This document shows, piece after piece, positions 44,901 through 54,201 of a stretch of 64,000 nucleotides of DNA; position 1 is the first letter of the stretch, and every line of letters starts with the position of its first letter. The notes under the pieces were generated by a model. The model was given only the letters and a program-made list of their open reading frames with translations. It was not told where the DNA came from and ran no database searches. The stretch spans positions 496,001 to 560,000 of the forward strand of contig NZ_JADQDR010000001.1 in NCBI RefSeq assembly GCF_015694705.1, read 5' to 3'. Origin of the DNA: Pontibacter rufus (GTDB lineage: Bacteria; Bacteroidota; Bacteroidia; Cytophagales; Hymenobacteraceae). The translations under genes were made by a program, and so were the position numbers.

Positions 44901-47531
44901 AGTTTTGCCTTCACCTGCAGCTACCTCATAAGTAAAGAAGGGAGTTGTATTTTCAAGTGCATGTTCCAGTATGGTAGTTCCATATGTTGTCCTTCCGCTT
45001 TTAGGTGTAATGGCGTATTCCTGCGATACCTTTGCATTATAGCCAACGGTATTCACCTTAAATTTGTCCAGCGACTGAAAATAACTGATGCTGGTATTCA
45101 GCTCAAAAAGTTCCGAAGCAAAGCTGTCATAATAAGAAACTGGTATCCATCTTTCACCCAAATTGAAGTCCAGGAGTTCAAACGGAATTTTTTCAGGCTG
45201 GACTTTCGTTATGGCTTCCAGGCTTTTTTGTAAGTGAATATTAGCGGGATAAAGCTTTTGCTGTTCTTCTGCGATTCTTAATTTTTCAACTACATTACCT
45301 GATAAATACTGATCGACTGTTTCCCATTTATTGTATTGCGGATTCAGGTAAATGTGATGTTCCAGCTTAGTAATAACTTCTGCGGGTGCCAAGCCGGTAG
45401 CTGCTTCAATAAAATTGATGTCCACCTGTCCATGTTCGTTCAGGCAGCGGGCAAGTGCTTCTGTAGGATCATCGGTACGAAAAGCCTCTTGTTTTTGAAT
45501 GAGGGAATGCTCTACTATATCTGCCTTGACGTAGTTTTCATTTTCTTTCCGCTCTAAGGATGAGAGAACGATAAAACCAAATGCGATGTCATTTGTGATG
45601 AGCTTCCTGTTATCCGGCCTGTTAAGCTGACCGTAATTTGCTGTAAATTGTTCGTAGCTGTCTTTTAGCCGGTTTCTCAATTGAGGATATTCCACCTGCT
45701 GAGTAGATTCCTTTTCTACCAGTTCCAGGTAGTTATCCCTGAGAGAAAGATATTTTTCGTAGAAATTTCTATGGTTTTGGGTAAACGATAAAGCTTCAAA
45801 AGTGGCCTGTTTAAAATCTGCATCTATATTTCTGATACTGCCAATCTTTCCATGAAGGATAACCAGCGACCCTTCTTTATGAAAGGATTTCATATCTGTG
45901 AATAACTGCGGAGCTTCCCGTTCTAATCCAAAGGCAGATTGGAGGCTTTTATCTCCTTCATAGATGTAATCGTATCCGAATTGCTGAAGCTGATAAGAGA
46001 GCCCTTTTAACTCGTGGCTCATAGCCGATGCATTACTCCAATTAACCGTAAAATTGAGTTCTTCTATATTGGAATAGAGCTTGTACAAATACTGTTTTAC
46101 AGATGTGGCCTTAGCTGCAACCAGCACAATGCTTTCATGTTCCGGTTTGGCGGTTGTTTTAACCGTACTGATGATTCTTGCGCTTTGCTTTTCTATTACA
46201 GTTACATCCAGGTTATTGATGTAGGCCATCGCACGGTTAATGTTTTCGGCGGGTGTGCTGTCAAATAATCCCAACTGGACATTTACTGTTTCGGATTTGT
46301 TTTCCGGCATCGGTAAGAATGTCATTTTCTTGCCTTCTGTAACCGTTTCAAAAGCCGCTGATAATTGGGCATTTTGAAACTGGTTTTTGTTGAAACGAAT
46401 AGCAAAGCCTTCGACAATTGTCTCAGTTATCTTTTCAGCAATGGCATCGATATCGCCATGTTGCCAAACAGTTTGATTGGCATTGCCATACTGGTTCTTT
46501 CCTGCTTTTATTTCATCTCCGGCAATAAGTTCAGGATGCTGGTATACATATTTATTGAGATGATATTTCCCAAATTCATTTTCCTGGTTTACTGTATCTA
46601 CTAAAAGTTTTTCCTCAATAGATAGATCCTGTTTTGACAGGTTCTTTTGAACGATCAGCAGGTGGCTTGGTGCTTCAGTATTACCGGTAGCCTTCATCAG
46701 GTTATCCGGCATCACATTCAGGCTTATAAAGTCTGCCCGGTTAAATAAATATTCCCTTGTCGGTTTATTAGAAGGGTTATTCAAAAATCCATCGGTTGTG
46801 ATATAGGCTAATAAGCCGCCATCATCAATCTTATCCAGCCCTTTGGCAAAAAAGTAATTATGTATTTTCCCGGACAGTTCCTTATCGGGGAAAGCTTCAT
46901 CATACACGGAAAAGTTTCCGAAAGGAATATTGCTTACAATGAGGTCATACTTGCCATTGTCATTTACCGGAGCTTCCTCAAAGCCTGTTATATGGACATT
47001 TACGGGTACATCCAATGTGCTGCTTAATGCCTGTACCACACGTCCGGTCAACAGGTCTTTTTCTACTGCGGTTATTTGTTGCAGATCCGGAAATAGTTTG
47101 GCAGCTTCAGTAAAAAACACACCTGCACCTGCACTGGGTTCATAAATTCGGCGGGGATTGATATTATGTTCCTTTAAAGCCTGATACAAAGTCTTAGGTA
47201 CAACATCCGGTGTATAGAAGGCTGTTAATACACTGTTCTTAATGGAACCGACAACTTCTTTATACTGCTTTTCATTAAAATGTTGTTTGATAAGATCATG
47301 CAATTCCATGACCTTATCATGTAAGCGGAGGTCGCTATCAGTTGCATTCAATTTTATCCATTCGTCTTTTTTAGCAGCAGGATATAGCATCGCCTTGATG
47401 CCGCCAAAGCCGGAATAGTTTTTTAGCGTATCCGTTTGTTCATGTGATAAGGTTTTACCCTTTTCCCATTCTAAAGCAATACGGATTGCCGCTATATTAT
47501 CGTTTAATTTTTGCAATAGATTGTAAGCCAT
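41934..47531 (-). CDS. DarB-like methyltransferase-helicase (1865 residues)
   Basis: A giant protein with an N-terminal adenine-methyltransferase-like domain (about 80-300: [14 protein letters not shown]; the catalytic-type motif reads SNIPFG rather than NPPY). A SNF2-type helicase domain occupies about 1000-1560: Walker [39 protein letters not shown], and [11 protein letters not shown]. The C-terminus is a charged helical tail. Such methylase-helicase proteins, seen in phage P1 DarB and in conjugative elements, protect incoming DNA from restriction; that role is inference here. It sits between the 150-residue gene and traF, inside the transfer operon. Confidence 0.88.
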   Translation of the reverse strand: MAYNLLQKLNDNIAAIRIALEWEKGKTLSHEQTDTLKNYSGFGGIKAMLYPAAKKDEWIKLNATDSDLRLHDKVMELHDLIKQHFNEKQYKEVVGSIKNSVLTAFYTPDVVPKTLYQALKEHNINPRRIYEPSAGAGVFFTEAAKLFPDLQQITAVEKDLLTGRVVQALSSTLDVPVNVHITGFEEAPVNDNGKYDLIVSNIPFGNFSVYDEAFPDKELSGKIHNYFFAKGLDKIDDGGLLAYITTDGFLNNPSNKPTREYLFNRADFISLNVMPDNLMKATGNTEAPSHLLIVQKNLSKQDLSIEEKLLVDTVNQENEFGKYHLNKYVYQHPELIAGDEIKAGKNQYGNANQTVWQHGDIDAIAEKITETIVEGFAIRFNKNQFQNAQLSAAFETVTEGKKMTFLPMPENKSETVNVQLGLFDSTPAENINRAMAYINNLDVTVIEKQSARIISTVKTTAKPEHESIVLVAAKATSVKQYLYKLYSNIEELNFTVNWSNASAMSHELKGLSYQLQQFGYDYIYEGDKSLQSAFGLEREAPQLFTDMKSFHKEGSLVILHGKIGSIRNIDADFKQATFEALSFTQNHRNFYEKYLSLRDNYLELVEKESTQQVEYPQLRNRLKDSYEQFTANYGQLNRPDNRKLITNDIAFGFIVLSSLERKENENYVKADIVEHSLIQKQEAFRTDDPTEALARCLNEHGQVDINFIEAATGLAPAEVITKLEHHIYLNPQYNKWETVDQYLSGNVVEKLRIAEEQQKLYPANIHLQKSLEAITKVQPEKIPFELLDFNLGERWIPVSYYDSFASELFELNTSISYFQSLDKFKVNTVGYNAKVSQEYAITPKSGRTTYGTTILEHALENTTPFFTYEVAAGEGKTIRLPDNEAIQLAHQKIESIRNGFINWLQQLPETDKKHLETLYNNTFNCYVLREYDGKHLTFPGLDKQKLGIEDLYSSQKNAAWRIMQNKGALVDHEVGLGKTLTMIIAANEMKRLGIINKPMVLALKANINQITETYRKAYPKARILAPGENDFTPAKRLRLFHEIKNNNWDCIILTHDQFGKIPQSPEVQKEIFQTELDNVERDLETLKDLGGDISKKMLKGLEVRKNNLQGKLKSLMSDIEQKKDNGIHFKEMGVDHLFVDEAHKFKNLTFTTRHDRVAGIGNMQGSQKALNMLFAVRTLQQKFNSDLCVTFLSGTPISNSLTEMYLLFKYLRPKEMERQHIENFDGWAAVFARKTTDFEFSVTNEIIAKERFRHFIKVPELALFYNEITDYKTAKHISLAKPDLNETLVNIQPTPEQSEFIKRLMQFAKTGDATLIGRMPLSREEDKGRMLIATNYAKKMAADMRLVDSLSYDDHPDNKVNVCARKVAELYNQSQQHKGTQIVFSDIGTPKPDAFNIYDALKEKLVRDFNIPAQEITFIHDWTDKQKPELFRKMNSGQIRILLGSTEKAGTGLNVQQRVIAMHHLDIPWKPSELEQRNGRGARQGNIIARDHYDNKVQNYIYAVEQSLDNYKFNLLKNKQTFISQMKNCELNVRTIDEGAVDEKSGMNFSEYIAILSGDTSLLEKSKLEKKIAVMESLKIAHYREASRSKYQLETLQSDKDDTIKILGKLSSDETLYKSRLYYEKDGTKANPVQLKGIHSAESEAIGKHLINLYKNWKPSDDPKIGSLYGFDLVIRQHKEAFEEKGSLNYKYYNTLYAERPESGIKYTFSQGHPNTDNPKLAARHFLNAIDRVESLKEKYEKTLVELNKNIPMVEQIVVKPFEKETELAQMKSELAKLEREITLKIQENQMKQSGAIDSGNPNDKERKHTAITETPVIQMQPKENAALEIVLAKANGMAVNGKEAVQSHIVNEESRLRRSSRLRI

Positions 47532-47590
47532 ACCCCACGTTTTTCATCTTCACTAATTGCTTTTAATCTTGCTTGGAATCGGCATCTGAT

Positions 47591-48043
47591 TTAACCAGAT
47601 GCCGATTCTGTCGCTTGCTCTATGTATTGTTGTATTGTTCCCTGGATTGCGTTTTGCAAAGCCCCGTTATTCTCATTTTCTTCGGAAAATCGTAATGCTT
47701 CAAATACTGGTTCACATGAGTTGATGAGATTTACGATCTCATAGGTCAGCATACCAGCTTCTTTCATCCGAGCAAAGTATTGCTCGAACTCTTCTTCAAG
47801 CAAACTGCGGATATAGTTAAATTTTGAAGGCCGCAAATCTTTTGTCAGATCATTAAGGCATAGTTCTTCTATGATGTACTGGGGTTTATTTTCTGCCAAT
47901 AGGTTCTCCAAAAGAGGCTGGACATTTTGAAATTTTTGCTCCAGATACCGGGTAAGCGAAAAGTCTTCTTGCAGGCGAAGCATTACATCAGGGTTATTTT
48001 GGACGATATAACTCCGCAATTTTTCTATTAAAATGGCTTGCAT
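47591..48043 (-). CDS. Hypothetical helical protein of the element
   Basis: A 150-residue acidic protein with no signal peptide or membrane segment, predicted to be mostly helix (LEQKFQNVQPLLENLLAENK, IRSLLEEEFEQYFARMKEAG). I cannot name a family. It lies between traE and the methyltransferase-helicase with short gaps and is probably co-transcribed with both. A chaperone-like or DUF1896-like role is a guess. Confidence 0.6.
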   Translation of the reverse strand: MQAILIEKLRSYIVQNNPDVMLRLQEDFSLTRYLEQKFQNVQPLLENLLAENKPQYIIEELCLNDLTKDLRPSKFNYIRSLLEEEFEQYFARMKEAGMLTYEIVNLINSCEPVFEALRFSEENENNGALQNAIQGTIQQYIEQATESASG

Positions 48044-48054
48044 GAATGTGAATT

Positions 48055-48393
48055 TTATACGCCGAAGAAGGATTTAATAACAGTAGCTACAACAACGAGA
48101 AACACACAGCTACCAAACCAGGCGGCAGCAACCTTGCCCGTATCCTGATCACCGGCATTCCACTTTTGATACACCTTAACCGCTCCGATTAAACCTAACA
48201 ATGCACCCACAGCGTACATAAGTTGGGTACCCGAATCAAAATAACTTCGTACTTTCTGGTTTGCTGCATTAATACCGGCGTTCCCATCTTGCGCCATTGC
48301 TGCCAAATGAAGACTGACCAGTACAAGGGCTGCACCAACTGAGAATAATTGCTTCCGATTAATTCTTCTAAATTTCCATTTACACATTTTCAT
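48055..48393 (-). CDS. traE: Conjugative transfer protein TraE
   Basis: TraE (DUF4134), 112 residues, the small pilin-like T4SS membrane protein (VirB2 position). It has a signal peptide (about 14-34), then two hydrophobic helices (MYAVGALLGLIGAVKVYQKW, AAAWFGSCVFLVVVATVIKSF). N-A-G-I-N-A-A-N precedes the first helix as in the family. It is the first typical tra gene of the operon in transcription order here. Confidence 0.9.
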   Translation of the reverse strand: MKMCKWKFRRINRKQLFSVGAALVLVSLHLAAMAQDGNAGINAANQKVRSYFDSGTQLMYAVGALLGLIGAVKVYQKWNAGDQDTGKVAAAWFGSCVFLVVVATVIKSFFGV

Positions 48394-48442
48394 AACACAT
48401 TATTTAAAAGTTGAACATTTACATCGTTGAGACTTTCCCAAA

Positions 48443-48621
48443 CCTCTCCGCCGGCACTCCGGCAGAGAGGAAGGAAAGCGGCTGCCATCTCCAGTTCTCA
48501 TTTACCAACATCACAAGCTCTACAGCACGGAGAAGGGATGGGAGCCAATATCTTTATCATACTCATTGAAGAAATAAAGCCTTCTAAACCTTCCTGTATT
48601 TCAACAGGAAGGCTGGAAGGC
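48443..48621. other. Structured gene-free stretch with two hairpins
   Basis: Two hairpins lie in the 235 bp between the 48629 gene stop and traE. One is CCTCTC..GCCGG-CACT-CCGGC..GAGAGG at 48443-48470. The other is nested: GCCTTC at 48579-48584 with GAAGGC at 48616-48621, enclosing CCTTCCTGT/ACAGGAAGG. No T run follows either, so they may be processing sites, weak terminators or protein-binding RNA. The intervening G+C is higher than in the surrounding element. Confidence 0.5.
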
Positions 48622-48628
48622 GGCCCCA

Positions 48629-49132
48629 TCACACTACCGTATTCCACAACATCACTACTTCCTCTTCACTGATTGCGATGGAGCCATATTTTCCGCATTC
48701 CGAAATAATCAGTTCATTTATGGTTGACTGAAACGGAGAATCTTTTAAATGCGGGTATTCTTTTAAGATCAGTTGAAGTAAAAGGAAAAATTCCTGCTTG
48801 ATATATTGTTTTGTTCCGGCATCGGCAATAGCTTCTTTCAGTCGTAATATGAGCCGTTCAATATCCTCAAAAGTATCGTCGGAAGTTTGAGCAAAGGAGC
48901 TATCTGAGAAGGAGAGGTCAGATTCGATTTGTTTAAATGGATCATCAGGATTGTTTAGCGGAATATCATCTACTATCTCATCACCCGAAGAACGTATCTT
49001 ACCTTTTCGTCTAACGGTTAAGAATTGTTGGAAGTCGCGGGAATAAAAGCATATTCCAATTAATATGTAATAAATTGCCAGTAGAAGGATAATTACAACT
49101 ATGTAATTTGTCCAGGAAATGCTTGTAAACAT
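48629..49132 (-). CDS. Single-pass membrane protein of the element
   Basis: A 167-residue protein. One membrane helix (NYIVVIILLLAIYYILIGICFY, about 9-30), then an acidic linker (DDIPLNNPDDPFKQIESD), then a helical C-terminal domain with LILRLKEAIADAG and FLLLQLILKEYPHL. No family assignment. It lies upstream of traE and could be part of the transfer machinery. The region 49133-49325 upstream has no gene. Confidence 0.6.
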   Translation of the reverse strand: MFTSISWTNYIVVIILLLAIYYILIGICFYSRDFQQFLTVRRKGKIRSSGDEIVDDIPLNNPDDPFKQIESDLSFSDSSFAQTSDDTFEDIERLILRLKEAIADAGTKQYIKQEFFLLLQLILKEYPHLKDSPFQSTINELIISECGKYGSIAISEEEVVMLWNTVV

Positions 49133-49325
49133 ATGCTTCTTATTTTATCATTTTCACCAATCAACCTGATGCTGTCAAAGCAATGTGGTTGTTTAAATTT
49201 CTACACAAAGGAACATCGGCATGAAAGCGTTTACAAGTCCAACTTTTTCCTGTACCCAATTTGTACCCCTTGTACCCAACTGATAATCAGTGAGAAAAAA
49301 ATAGTTTGGCTTAAAAAAAATAAAA

Positions 49326-49346
49326 AAGCCTCCGCATCGGAGGCTT
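49326..49346 (-). terminator. Terminator after the 402-residue gene
   Basis: A 9 bp perfect stem (AAGCCTCCG, CAT loop, CGGAGGCTT). On the minus strand a T run of eight or more follows. It lies 26 bp past the stop codon of the 402-residue gene. Confidence 0.9.
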
Positions 49347-49371
49347 ACAAGTCATCTGATACTATTTATAT

Positions 49372-50580
49372 TTAGTATTCTTTTATCTTCTTAATAATTT
49401 TTTCCAAAGTTTCAATAGCTATTTTTTTATCTCTTTCTTCAGCAGTATAGGATTTACTGCGCATAGAATCATAGGAAAGATTTTCTTTGTAAGGTGTGGA
49501 AAGGTTTGGAACGATTGTCTTAAATACTTCATTCATAGAACGTGCTATAAGAACTTTCAGCTCATCGGCAGCACGCAGTATTAAACCTGTCTGGTCAGTT
49601 GATAAGATGCACAGTACTTTAGATTTTTCATTTTCAACAAGTGTTTTTTCTTTAATATTTTCCGTTTTGTCCCGCAATGGAACGATATACAAATGAAGCT
49701 TTTTTTCAAGGTAAAAGATCTCCTGTGTAAACCAATTGCTGAATTCATCTTTGAGATCAATTTGTTGAGGATACAAAGCGGTACCTGCCTTACGATGCAT
49801 CTGGTTAAATTCTTTATAATGGAAGAGCAAGCAATCCATTTTTGCAGAGATACTTTCGTATGCATTAATCTTATCAGCAATATATTGAGTAAGGTAATCC
49901 TTATAATCCTTGCTATTGAAGTTCAGGTAAATGAGTAACATATCCAATGATGAATAGATGTTCTTTTTGTCCACCGGCTCCTTTAGTGCTTCAAGTTCTT
50001 TCAGTAATTCTTTCACGTAAAGCACTTCCTGGAAAGTAACAGGATAATTATCTTTAGGCGGATTAACAAAGGAATACAAGGTGTTGAAGACAATATCTTT
50101 AGCCTTCCCATTCATTATTTGCTTGTTTAATTTAGCCTTAAGCTTATTCAACCTTAATTTCAACTCTTTTTTTGTTACCGAAAGGTAGGTTACCGGCACA
50201 CGCTCATCAAGGCACAGATAAGTTGAAAACCGAAGTTCTATAAAAGAAAGAAGTTCATCAAGACAGGTAATTATTTCTGTTGCGAGCTGATTGAGAGCTG
50301 GTTCTTTAACCGAAATATATTTACGATTTACTGATGCCTGGTCAAGCAGGATAATCAAAGCTGAATGGTACTGTTTAAGGAATAACTCAATTTGTTTTTC
50401 TTTAGTCAATCCAAAAACATGGTTCTTCAATAAAGATTGAAGCCGTTCTTTTTCATCCGCTATTCTGGCTATGGCTGTTTTTATTTGCTCATCAGTTATT
50501 GTTGAAACATCGTTTTTCGCAGGATTAAGCGAAATAGTAATCAAAGAATCCAGCCACTCTAAAGTATATCTTCCGCACAT
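49372..50580 (-). CDS. RteC-like element regulator (tentative)
   Basis: A 402-residue, mostly helical protein. The C-terminal third (CILSTDQTGLILRAADELKV, NLSTPYKENLSYDSMRSKSY, EKIIKKIKEY) resembles the C-terminal domain of RteC-type proteins that control excision in CTnDOT. The rest is not recognised. It starts MCGRYTLEW, which by chance looks like an SRAP protein start, but no other SRAP feature follows. A 10-10-10 palindrome 10 bp upstream of the start may be its operator. It has a strong terminator, so it is separately transcribed. Confidence 0.45.
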   Translation of the reverse strand: MCGRYTLEWLDSLITISLNPAKNDVSTITDEQIKTAIARIADEKERLQSLLKNHVFGLTKEKQIELFLKQYHSALIILLDQASVNRKYISVKEPALNQLATEIITCLDELLSFIELRFSTYLCLDERVPVTYLSVTKKELKLRLNKLKAKLNKQIMNGKAKDIVFNTLYSFVNPPKDNYPVTFQEVLYVKELLKELEALKEPVDKKNIYSSLDMLLIYLNFNSKDYKDYLTQYIADKINAYESISAKMDCLLFHYKEFNQMHRKAGTALYPQQIDLKDEFSNWFTQEIFYLEKKLHLYIVPLRDKTENIKEKTLVENEKSKVLCILSTDQTGLILRAADELKVLIARSMNEVFKTIVPNLSTPYKENLSYDSMRSKSYTAEERDKKIAIETLEKIIKKIKEY

Positions 50581-50590
50581 GGATCGTAAA

Positions 50591-50620
50591 TTGAATATGG
50601 TGAATATTTTCCATATTCAA
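50591..50620. promoter_or_regulatory. Perfect palindrome upstream of the 402-residue gene
   Basis: TTGAATATGG, 10 bases, then CCATATTCAA: a perfect 10 bp inverted repeat that ends 10 bp before the start codon. The position suggests an operator or an RNA hairpin at the ribosome-binding site. A smaller hairpin (CCTTAT/ATAAGG) lies at 50635-50653. Confidence 0.55.
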
Positions 50621-50719
50621 AATTGAGCATTTAACCTTATCGAAAGAATAAGGTATTTACCGTATTTTTGTACGCGATAACCAGTATATTAATAAGTTAT
50701 CAGTAAACTCAAGGTTGAG

Positions 50720-52930
50720 TTAGGATTTTAATTTATTGATTAGCTCCACTTTATTGATAACACCTATTTTTTTAAATATATTTTGAATGTGTTTGGATAC
50801 CGTCTTTTCGGATATAAACAAGCCTTCAGCAATCGATTTATACCGTGTTCCTTTTAGGATAAGTTTAACAATTTCTATTTCCCGGTTAGTAAGCTGATAA
50901 AGTTTACATTTCTGATCCAAATCCGCTGGAGATTCAGAACTTGAGGTATCTGCTTCTGAGCTGTTTAAAATTTTAAGGTTTGAAATTGATGAATCTAAAA
51001 TCGCTTTTTTCTGCTTTTTGATATTGTTCAGCACAGTTTCAATTTTTTGATAAAGCACTTCAAATGAAAATGGTTTTTGAATGAAATCAATTGCGCCTAA
51101 GCGTAAACCTTTAAGCTTATCAGTTGGGGTTGATTTGGCTGATAAGAATATTATAGGAATATGGGCATAAGCTCTTTGCTCGGAAATTACTTTAACAAAA
51201 GCAAATCCATCCATTTTATCCATCATAATATCCGATAGAATTAAATCAGGGAGAACGGGTAACTCCTGCAATTTGTTTAATGCTTCTACTCCATTAATGG
51301 AACAGAAAATATTATATTTAAGACTTAGCTTCTTAAAAAGGAAATGAAGCATCGATTTATTGTCTTCTATAAGCAGTATTGACTGCCTGTCCGGTAAATA
51401 AGGAGTATCAGTAATGTCAAAGTTTTCAATGTTATAAATTAATGATTGAGCTTTTAATGTACTTTTCGCTTTAACATCCCCTTCAGCTAAATTATGTCTA
51501 TCAAATGTTATCGTAACTGTTGTCCCAGGCATTTCAGTTGGATTGCTCTCGATTTGAATAAATCCACCTAAACTATCTGTTACTTTTTTCACAATTGGCA
51601 ATCCAAGCCCCATACCTTGCAAACCAGTTTTTTTGTGACTTATTTGATAATATGGTTTAAATATTTTTTTTTGAAGGTGAGGTAATATACCGATGCCATT
51701 ATCTCCGACAGAAAAAATAATTTTATTTTCAATGGTCTTCAATGTTATTTCGATTCTTCCTCCGGTATGTGAAAATTTGATCGCATTTTCTATCAGGTTA
51801 TTAACTATCCTGTTAATAGCATTCGGGTCTGCTTTTATGAAAACATTTTCCTGAATGCTTTTACTGCATACAAGGATTTGTTTTTGACAATAATATTCGA
51901 ACAGTACAAAACTGTCTTTTAGAATTTCACTGAAATCTGTTATTTGGTTATGATTATATACACTGAATCCCTTTGTAAATCTTTCCAGATCGAATAAATT
52001 AGTTATATCATTCGTTAGTTTATCTACACCACCCTTTATAATATCTAATTCTTCAACTGAGCCGTACTTATTAATATATTCTTCTAAATAATTATTGACG
52101 AGTGTTAATGGTGTTTTTGTTTCATGAACCAGGTTGATGAAATTATTAGTTTTTTGTTCATTTATCTTTTCCAGTTCTTTCGTTCGTTTATCAACCTCTT
52201 CTTGCAGATTAGTATTCCAGTTCAAAAGAAGCAGTTCAGAATCCATCAGCCTTTGATGTTCAATTCTTGTTTGCTTTATATGCCTGTTTACTTGTAAACC
52301 AAATAAAAGCAAAAAGCCAGTATTCGTAATAGAAGCTTCTATTGCCTGACCCTGATTAAAATAAGCAATAAAAGGCAAGCCAATCCAGGATGATAAACTA
52401 AAAAACAATACTGCTATTTCCGTTTTAAATTCTCTGCTGCTGAAATCATTATCATACTTATATTGTATAGCTTTTATTAAGGAATAAATAATCCATAATG
52501 TATACAAAACCGGAAGGATAAGTAAATCTTGAGCTGTCGCTAAATCATTTGATTTAGCAAAAACTATAACAAAAATGAAGTAAGGTAGGATTAAGAACAA
52601 GTAAACGCCTTTGTAAGCATGGAATTTCATCTTCTCTAATCCAAAGGCTTTGTAAACGTAGTAGGGAAAGTAGCAGGGGGTAATAAATCCTGTAGCGTAG
52701 GCAATAACCTCCTGAAGAAAGAATGAACCGGGTAACTCCGGATCTGGCAACAAACCTCCTGTCACATTATAAATTATCAATAAAAAGATAAGAACTATGT
52801 TTAGGAATGTGGTCTTATCATCAGGTCTGGCAAACCTATAAATTACCAGATAGAATAAGATCGCTATTTCTACACATACAAAAATAAATGTGACAATGTG
52901 CATTTCTGTTCCGAATACCAGCATATGCAC
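50720..52930 (-). CDS. One-piece sensor histidine kinase-response regulator with LuxR HTH
   Basis: A 736-residue protein. Residues about 1-220 have seven hydrophobic segments (membrane sensor). The HisKA domain follows (FINLVHETKTPLTLVNNYL, His in LVHETKTP), then an HATPase domain (NRIVNNLIENAIKFSHTGGRI, GDNGIGI, GMGLGLPIV). A receiver domain (SILLIEDNKSMLHF, phospho-acceptor Asp in PDLILSDIMM) and a LuxR-type helix-turn-helix (LTNREIEIVKLILKGTRYKSIAEGLFISEKTVSKHI) complete it. The start is GTG at 52930, sharing a base with the stop codon of the GNAT gene. Such a chain can sense and act on DNA by itself. In this element it probably controls transfer or excision (inference). Confidence 0.92.
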   Translation of the reverse strand: MHMLVFGTEMHIVTFIFVCVEIAILFYLVIYRFARPDDKTTFLNIVLIFLLIIYNVTGGLLPDPELPGSFFLQEVIAYATGFITPCYFPYYVYKAFGLEKMKFHAYKGVYLFLILPYFIFVIVFAKSNDLATAQDLLILPVLYTLWIIYSLIKAIQYKYDNDFSSREFKTEIAVLFFSLSSWIGLPFIAYFNQGQAIEASITNTGFLLLFGLQVNRHIKQTRIEHQRLMDSELLLLNWNTNLQEEVDKRTKELEKINEQKTNNFINLVHETKTPLTLVNNYLEEYINKYGSVEELDIIKGGVDKLTNDITNLFDLERFTKGFSVYNHNQITDFSEILKDSFVLFEYYCQKQILVCSKSIQENVFIKADPNAINRIVNNLIENAIKFSHTGGRIEITLKTIENKIIFSVGDNGIGILPHLQKKIFKPYYQISHKKTGLQGMGLGLPIVKKVTDSLGGFIQIESNPTEMPGTTVTITFDRHNLAEGDVKAKSTLKAQSLIYNIENFDITDTPYLPDRQSILLIEDNKSMLHFLFKKLSLKYNIFCSINGVEALNKLQELPVLPDLILSDIMMDKMDGFAFVKVISEQRAYAHIPIIFLSAKSTPTDKLKGLRLGAIDFIQKPFSFEVLYQKIETVLNNIKKQKKAILDSSISNLKILNSSEADTSSSESPADLDQKCKLYQLTNREIEIVKLILKGTRYKSIAEGLFISEKTVSKHIQNIFKKIGVINKVELINKLKS

Positions 52931-53511
52931 TATGGTTTGGCAAGCTCTCTTCTAAGAAAAAATAGTTTATAGCTTAAATCTGCTTCATGGTAAATATTAA
53001 AACCAAACTTTTGATACCAAGGTAAATTTTTTAAGGTAGAGGTTTCCAGGTAGATAGGTCTCCCTTTAACCCGGCTATCTTCTATTAGTTCATTCAGGAG
53101 AACACCACCAATTCCGAGATTTTGATAATCCGGACCAACTCCTATGAACCATAAATAATACATAAATTCTTTCGGCTGTATTTTCTTAATCATCGATTCC
53201 CTGGCAAGAGTTTTTTTGATGTTTTCTATACCGACACAGGAAAGAATCAATTTTACATCCAGCAAAATGGATTTAAATGTTGTTTTCTTTTTATCAGGGT
53301 ACAATACTAATGCACATGCTTTCTTATCATTTGATAAGAATACATCTCCAAACAGATAACAGACGTCAAAAGAATATTCCATCAATACACCTATCCGATC
53401 TATCCTTTCTTCATCTTGCTTAACTATGTAATTCACACTTTGATTTGTTTCAAAGGATTTGGTAAGAATATCTACTACTAAGTTCTTGTCGCTATATTCT
53501 GCTTTTATCAT
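52930..53511 (-). CDS. GNAT family N-acetyltransferase
   Basis: A 193-residue acetyltransferase. The acetyl-CoA binding motif GVGPDYQNLGIGGVLLNELIEDS is clear (residues about 127-149), and ETSTLKNLPWYQKFGFNIYHE follows. The substrate is unknown. It is the first gene of a two-gene operon with the sensor kinase, whose start overlaps its stop codon. It may modify a signal or protein in this regulatory pair. Confidence 0.85.
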   Translation of the reverse strand: MIKAEYSDKNLVVDILTKSFETNQSVNYIVKQDEERIDRIGVLMEYSFDVCYLFGDVFLSNDKKACALVLYPDKKKTTFKSILLDVKLILSCVGIENIKKTLARESMIKKIQPKEFMYYLWFIGVGPDYQNLGIGGVLLNELIEDSRVKGRPIYLETSTLKNLPWYQKFGFNIYHEADLSYKLFFLRRELAKP

Positions 53512-53545
53512 TGATTATTTTTTAAGTCAATTAAACCCTGTGCTT

Positions 53546-53916
53546 TTACGTGTTTACTACACACGCGAATCTATCGGCATACGCTTTGTCTCCAATCAGA
53601 GCGGTGTCCTGTAGCCGGCCCATGAGCGGGCGCAAGGCAGTCAAGTCATGCGTGTTGGCCGGCGTAAAGCCTATGTGCTGGGGCAAGGATATCTGCTTAG
53701 GTCGGTGCCCGCCGACCAGGTGCAGCTTACAGCCAAAGTAATAGAGAGCTTCTTGGCCGAGCAGTAGCCTTTAGCGGTAAGGGCCGGGGCTACTTTAGGC
53801 TTGCGGCGGGCCGAGCAGGTGATAATAGAGCAGGAATCGGCCAGCAGCATTTCATCATTGCGTAGAATAGCAATGACAGACGTAGTAATAAAGGGGATAA
53901 GTTTTATTTCAAGCAT
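53546..53916 (-). pseudogene. Decayed IS982-family transposase fragment
   Basis: Minus-strand fragment of an IS982-type transposase. It reads ADSCSIITCSARRKPKVAP, AKGYCSAKKL, then in another frame LYYFGCKLHLVGGHRPKQI, FTPANTHDLTALRP and GDKAYADRF. The frame changes after AAGAAG near 53750, as by loss of one G. The N-terminal third is missing and no end repeat is visible. G+C and codon use resemble the host, so it predates or is foreign to the integrated element. Confidence 0.8.
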
Positions 53917-54194
53917 AAAACTAAAACACCTCGAATGCTGCGTCTGTTCCTTTTTATGTCTTTTTTAACTCTTGATTCGCGTTGTAAGTAATATTTATTG
54001 AAATGGTTAAGCCTTTTGACGTAGCTTGAAGTCTGACTTCTAATAACTCCATTAATGGATGTCAATCGTTGCAGAAGCAGTAATCATCATAGCATCATGA
54101 TAGTGTAAAGTGCTGCTATAGCTTTAATGTCTGTTGATCATTGCCCCTGCAGGCATTGCTGAAACTATGGATTCGGGCACGCTATATATACAGT
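53917..54194. other. Gene-free stretch between IS remnants
   Basis: About 280 bp with no coding potential that I can support. It contains several short inverted and direct repeats (ATCATCATAGCATCATGAT) and a GCCCCTGCAGGCA palindrome. It may hold the right junction of the integrated element or lost IS ends. Confidence 0.3.
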
Positions 54195-54201
54195 GGTAGT
54201 G

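Larger units (their letters stand above)
28613..53511. mobile_element. Integrated conjugative-type element (truncated or helper-dependent)
   Basis: A block of about 25 kb, A+T-richer than its surroundings, with almost all genes on the minus strand. It carries a large serine recombinase at a tRNA-Ser gene, CTnDOT-type tra genes (E, F, G, I, J, K, L, M, N), a methyltransferase-helicase, an MT-A70 methyltransferase and a two-component type regulator. The left end is set by the tRNA. The right end is put after the GNAT gene because composition and gene type change there; no matching att repeat was found, which is expected for serine recombinases with short cores. No relaxase, coupling protein, TraA-D or TraO-Q was seen. 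Confidence 0.8.

Noticed and set aside
49372..50580. SRAP (HMCES-type) peptidase based on the start MCGRYTL
   Set aside because: Only the first seven residues match; the downstream Asn, Glu and His motifs of SRAP proteins are absent and the protein is helical.
53512..54200. Right attachment site as a copy of the tRNA-Ser 3' end
   Set aside because: No copy of TTCGAATCCCTCACTCTCTG was found near the right boundary.
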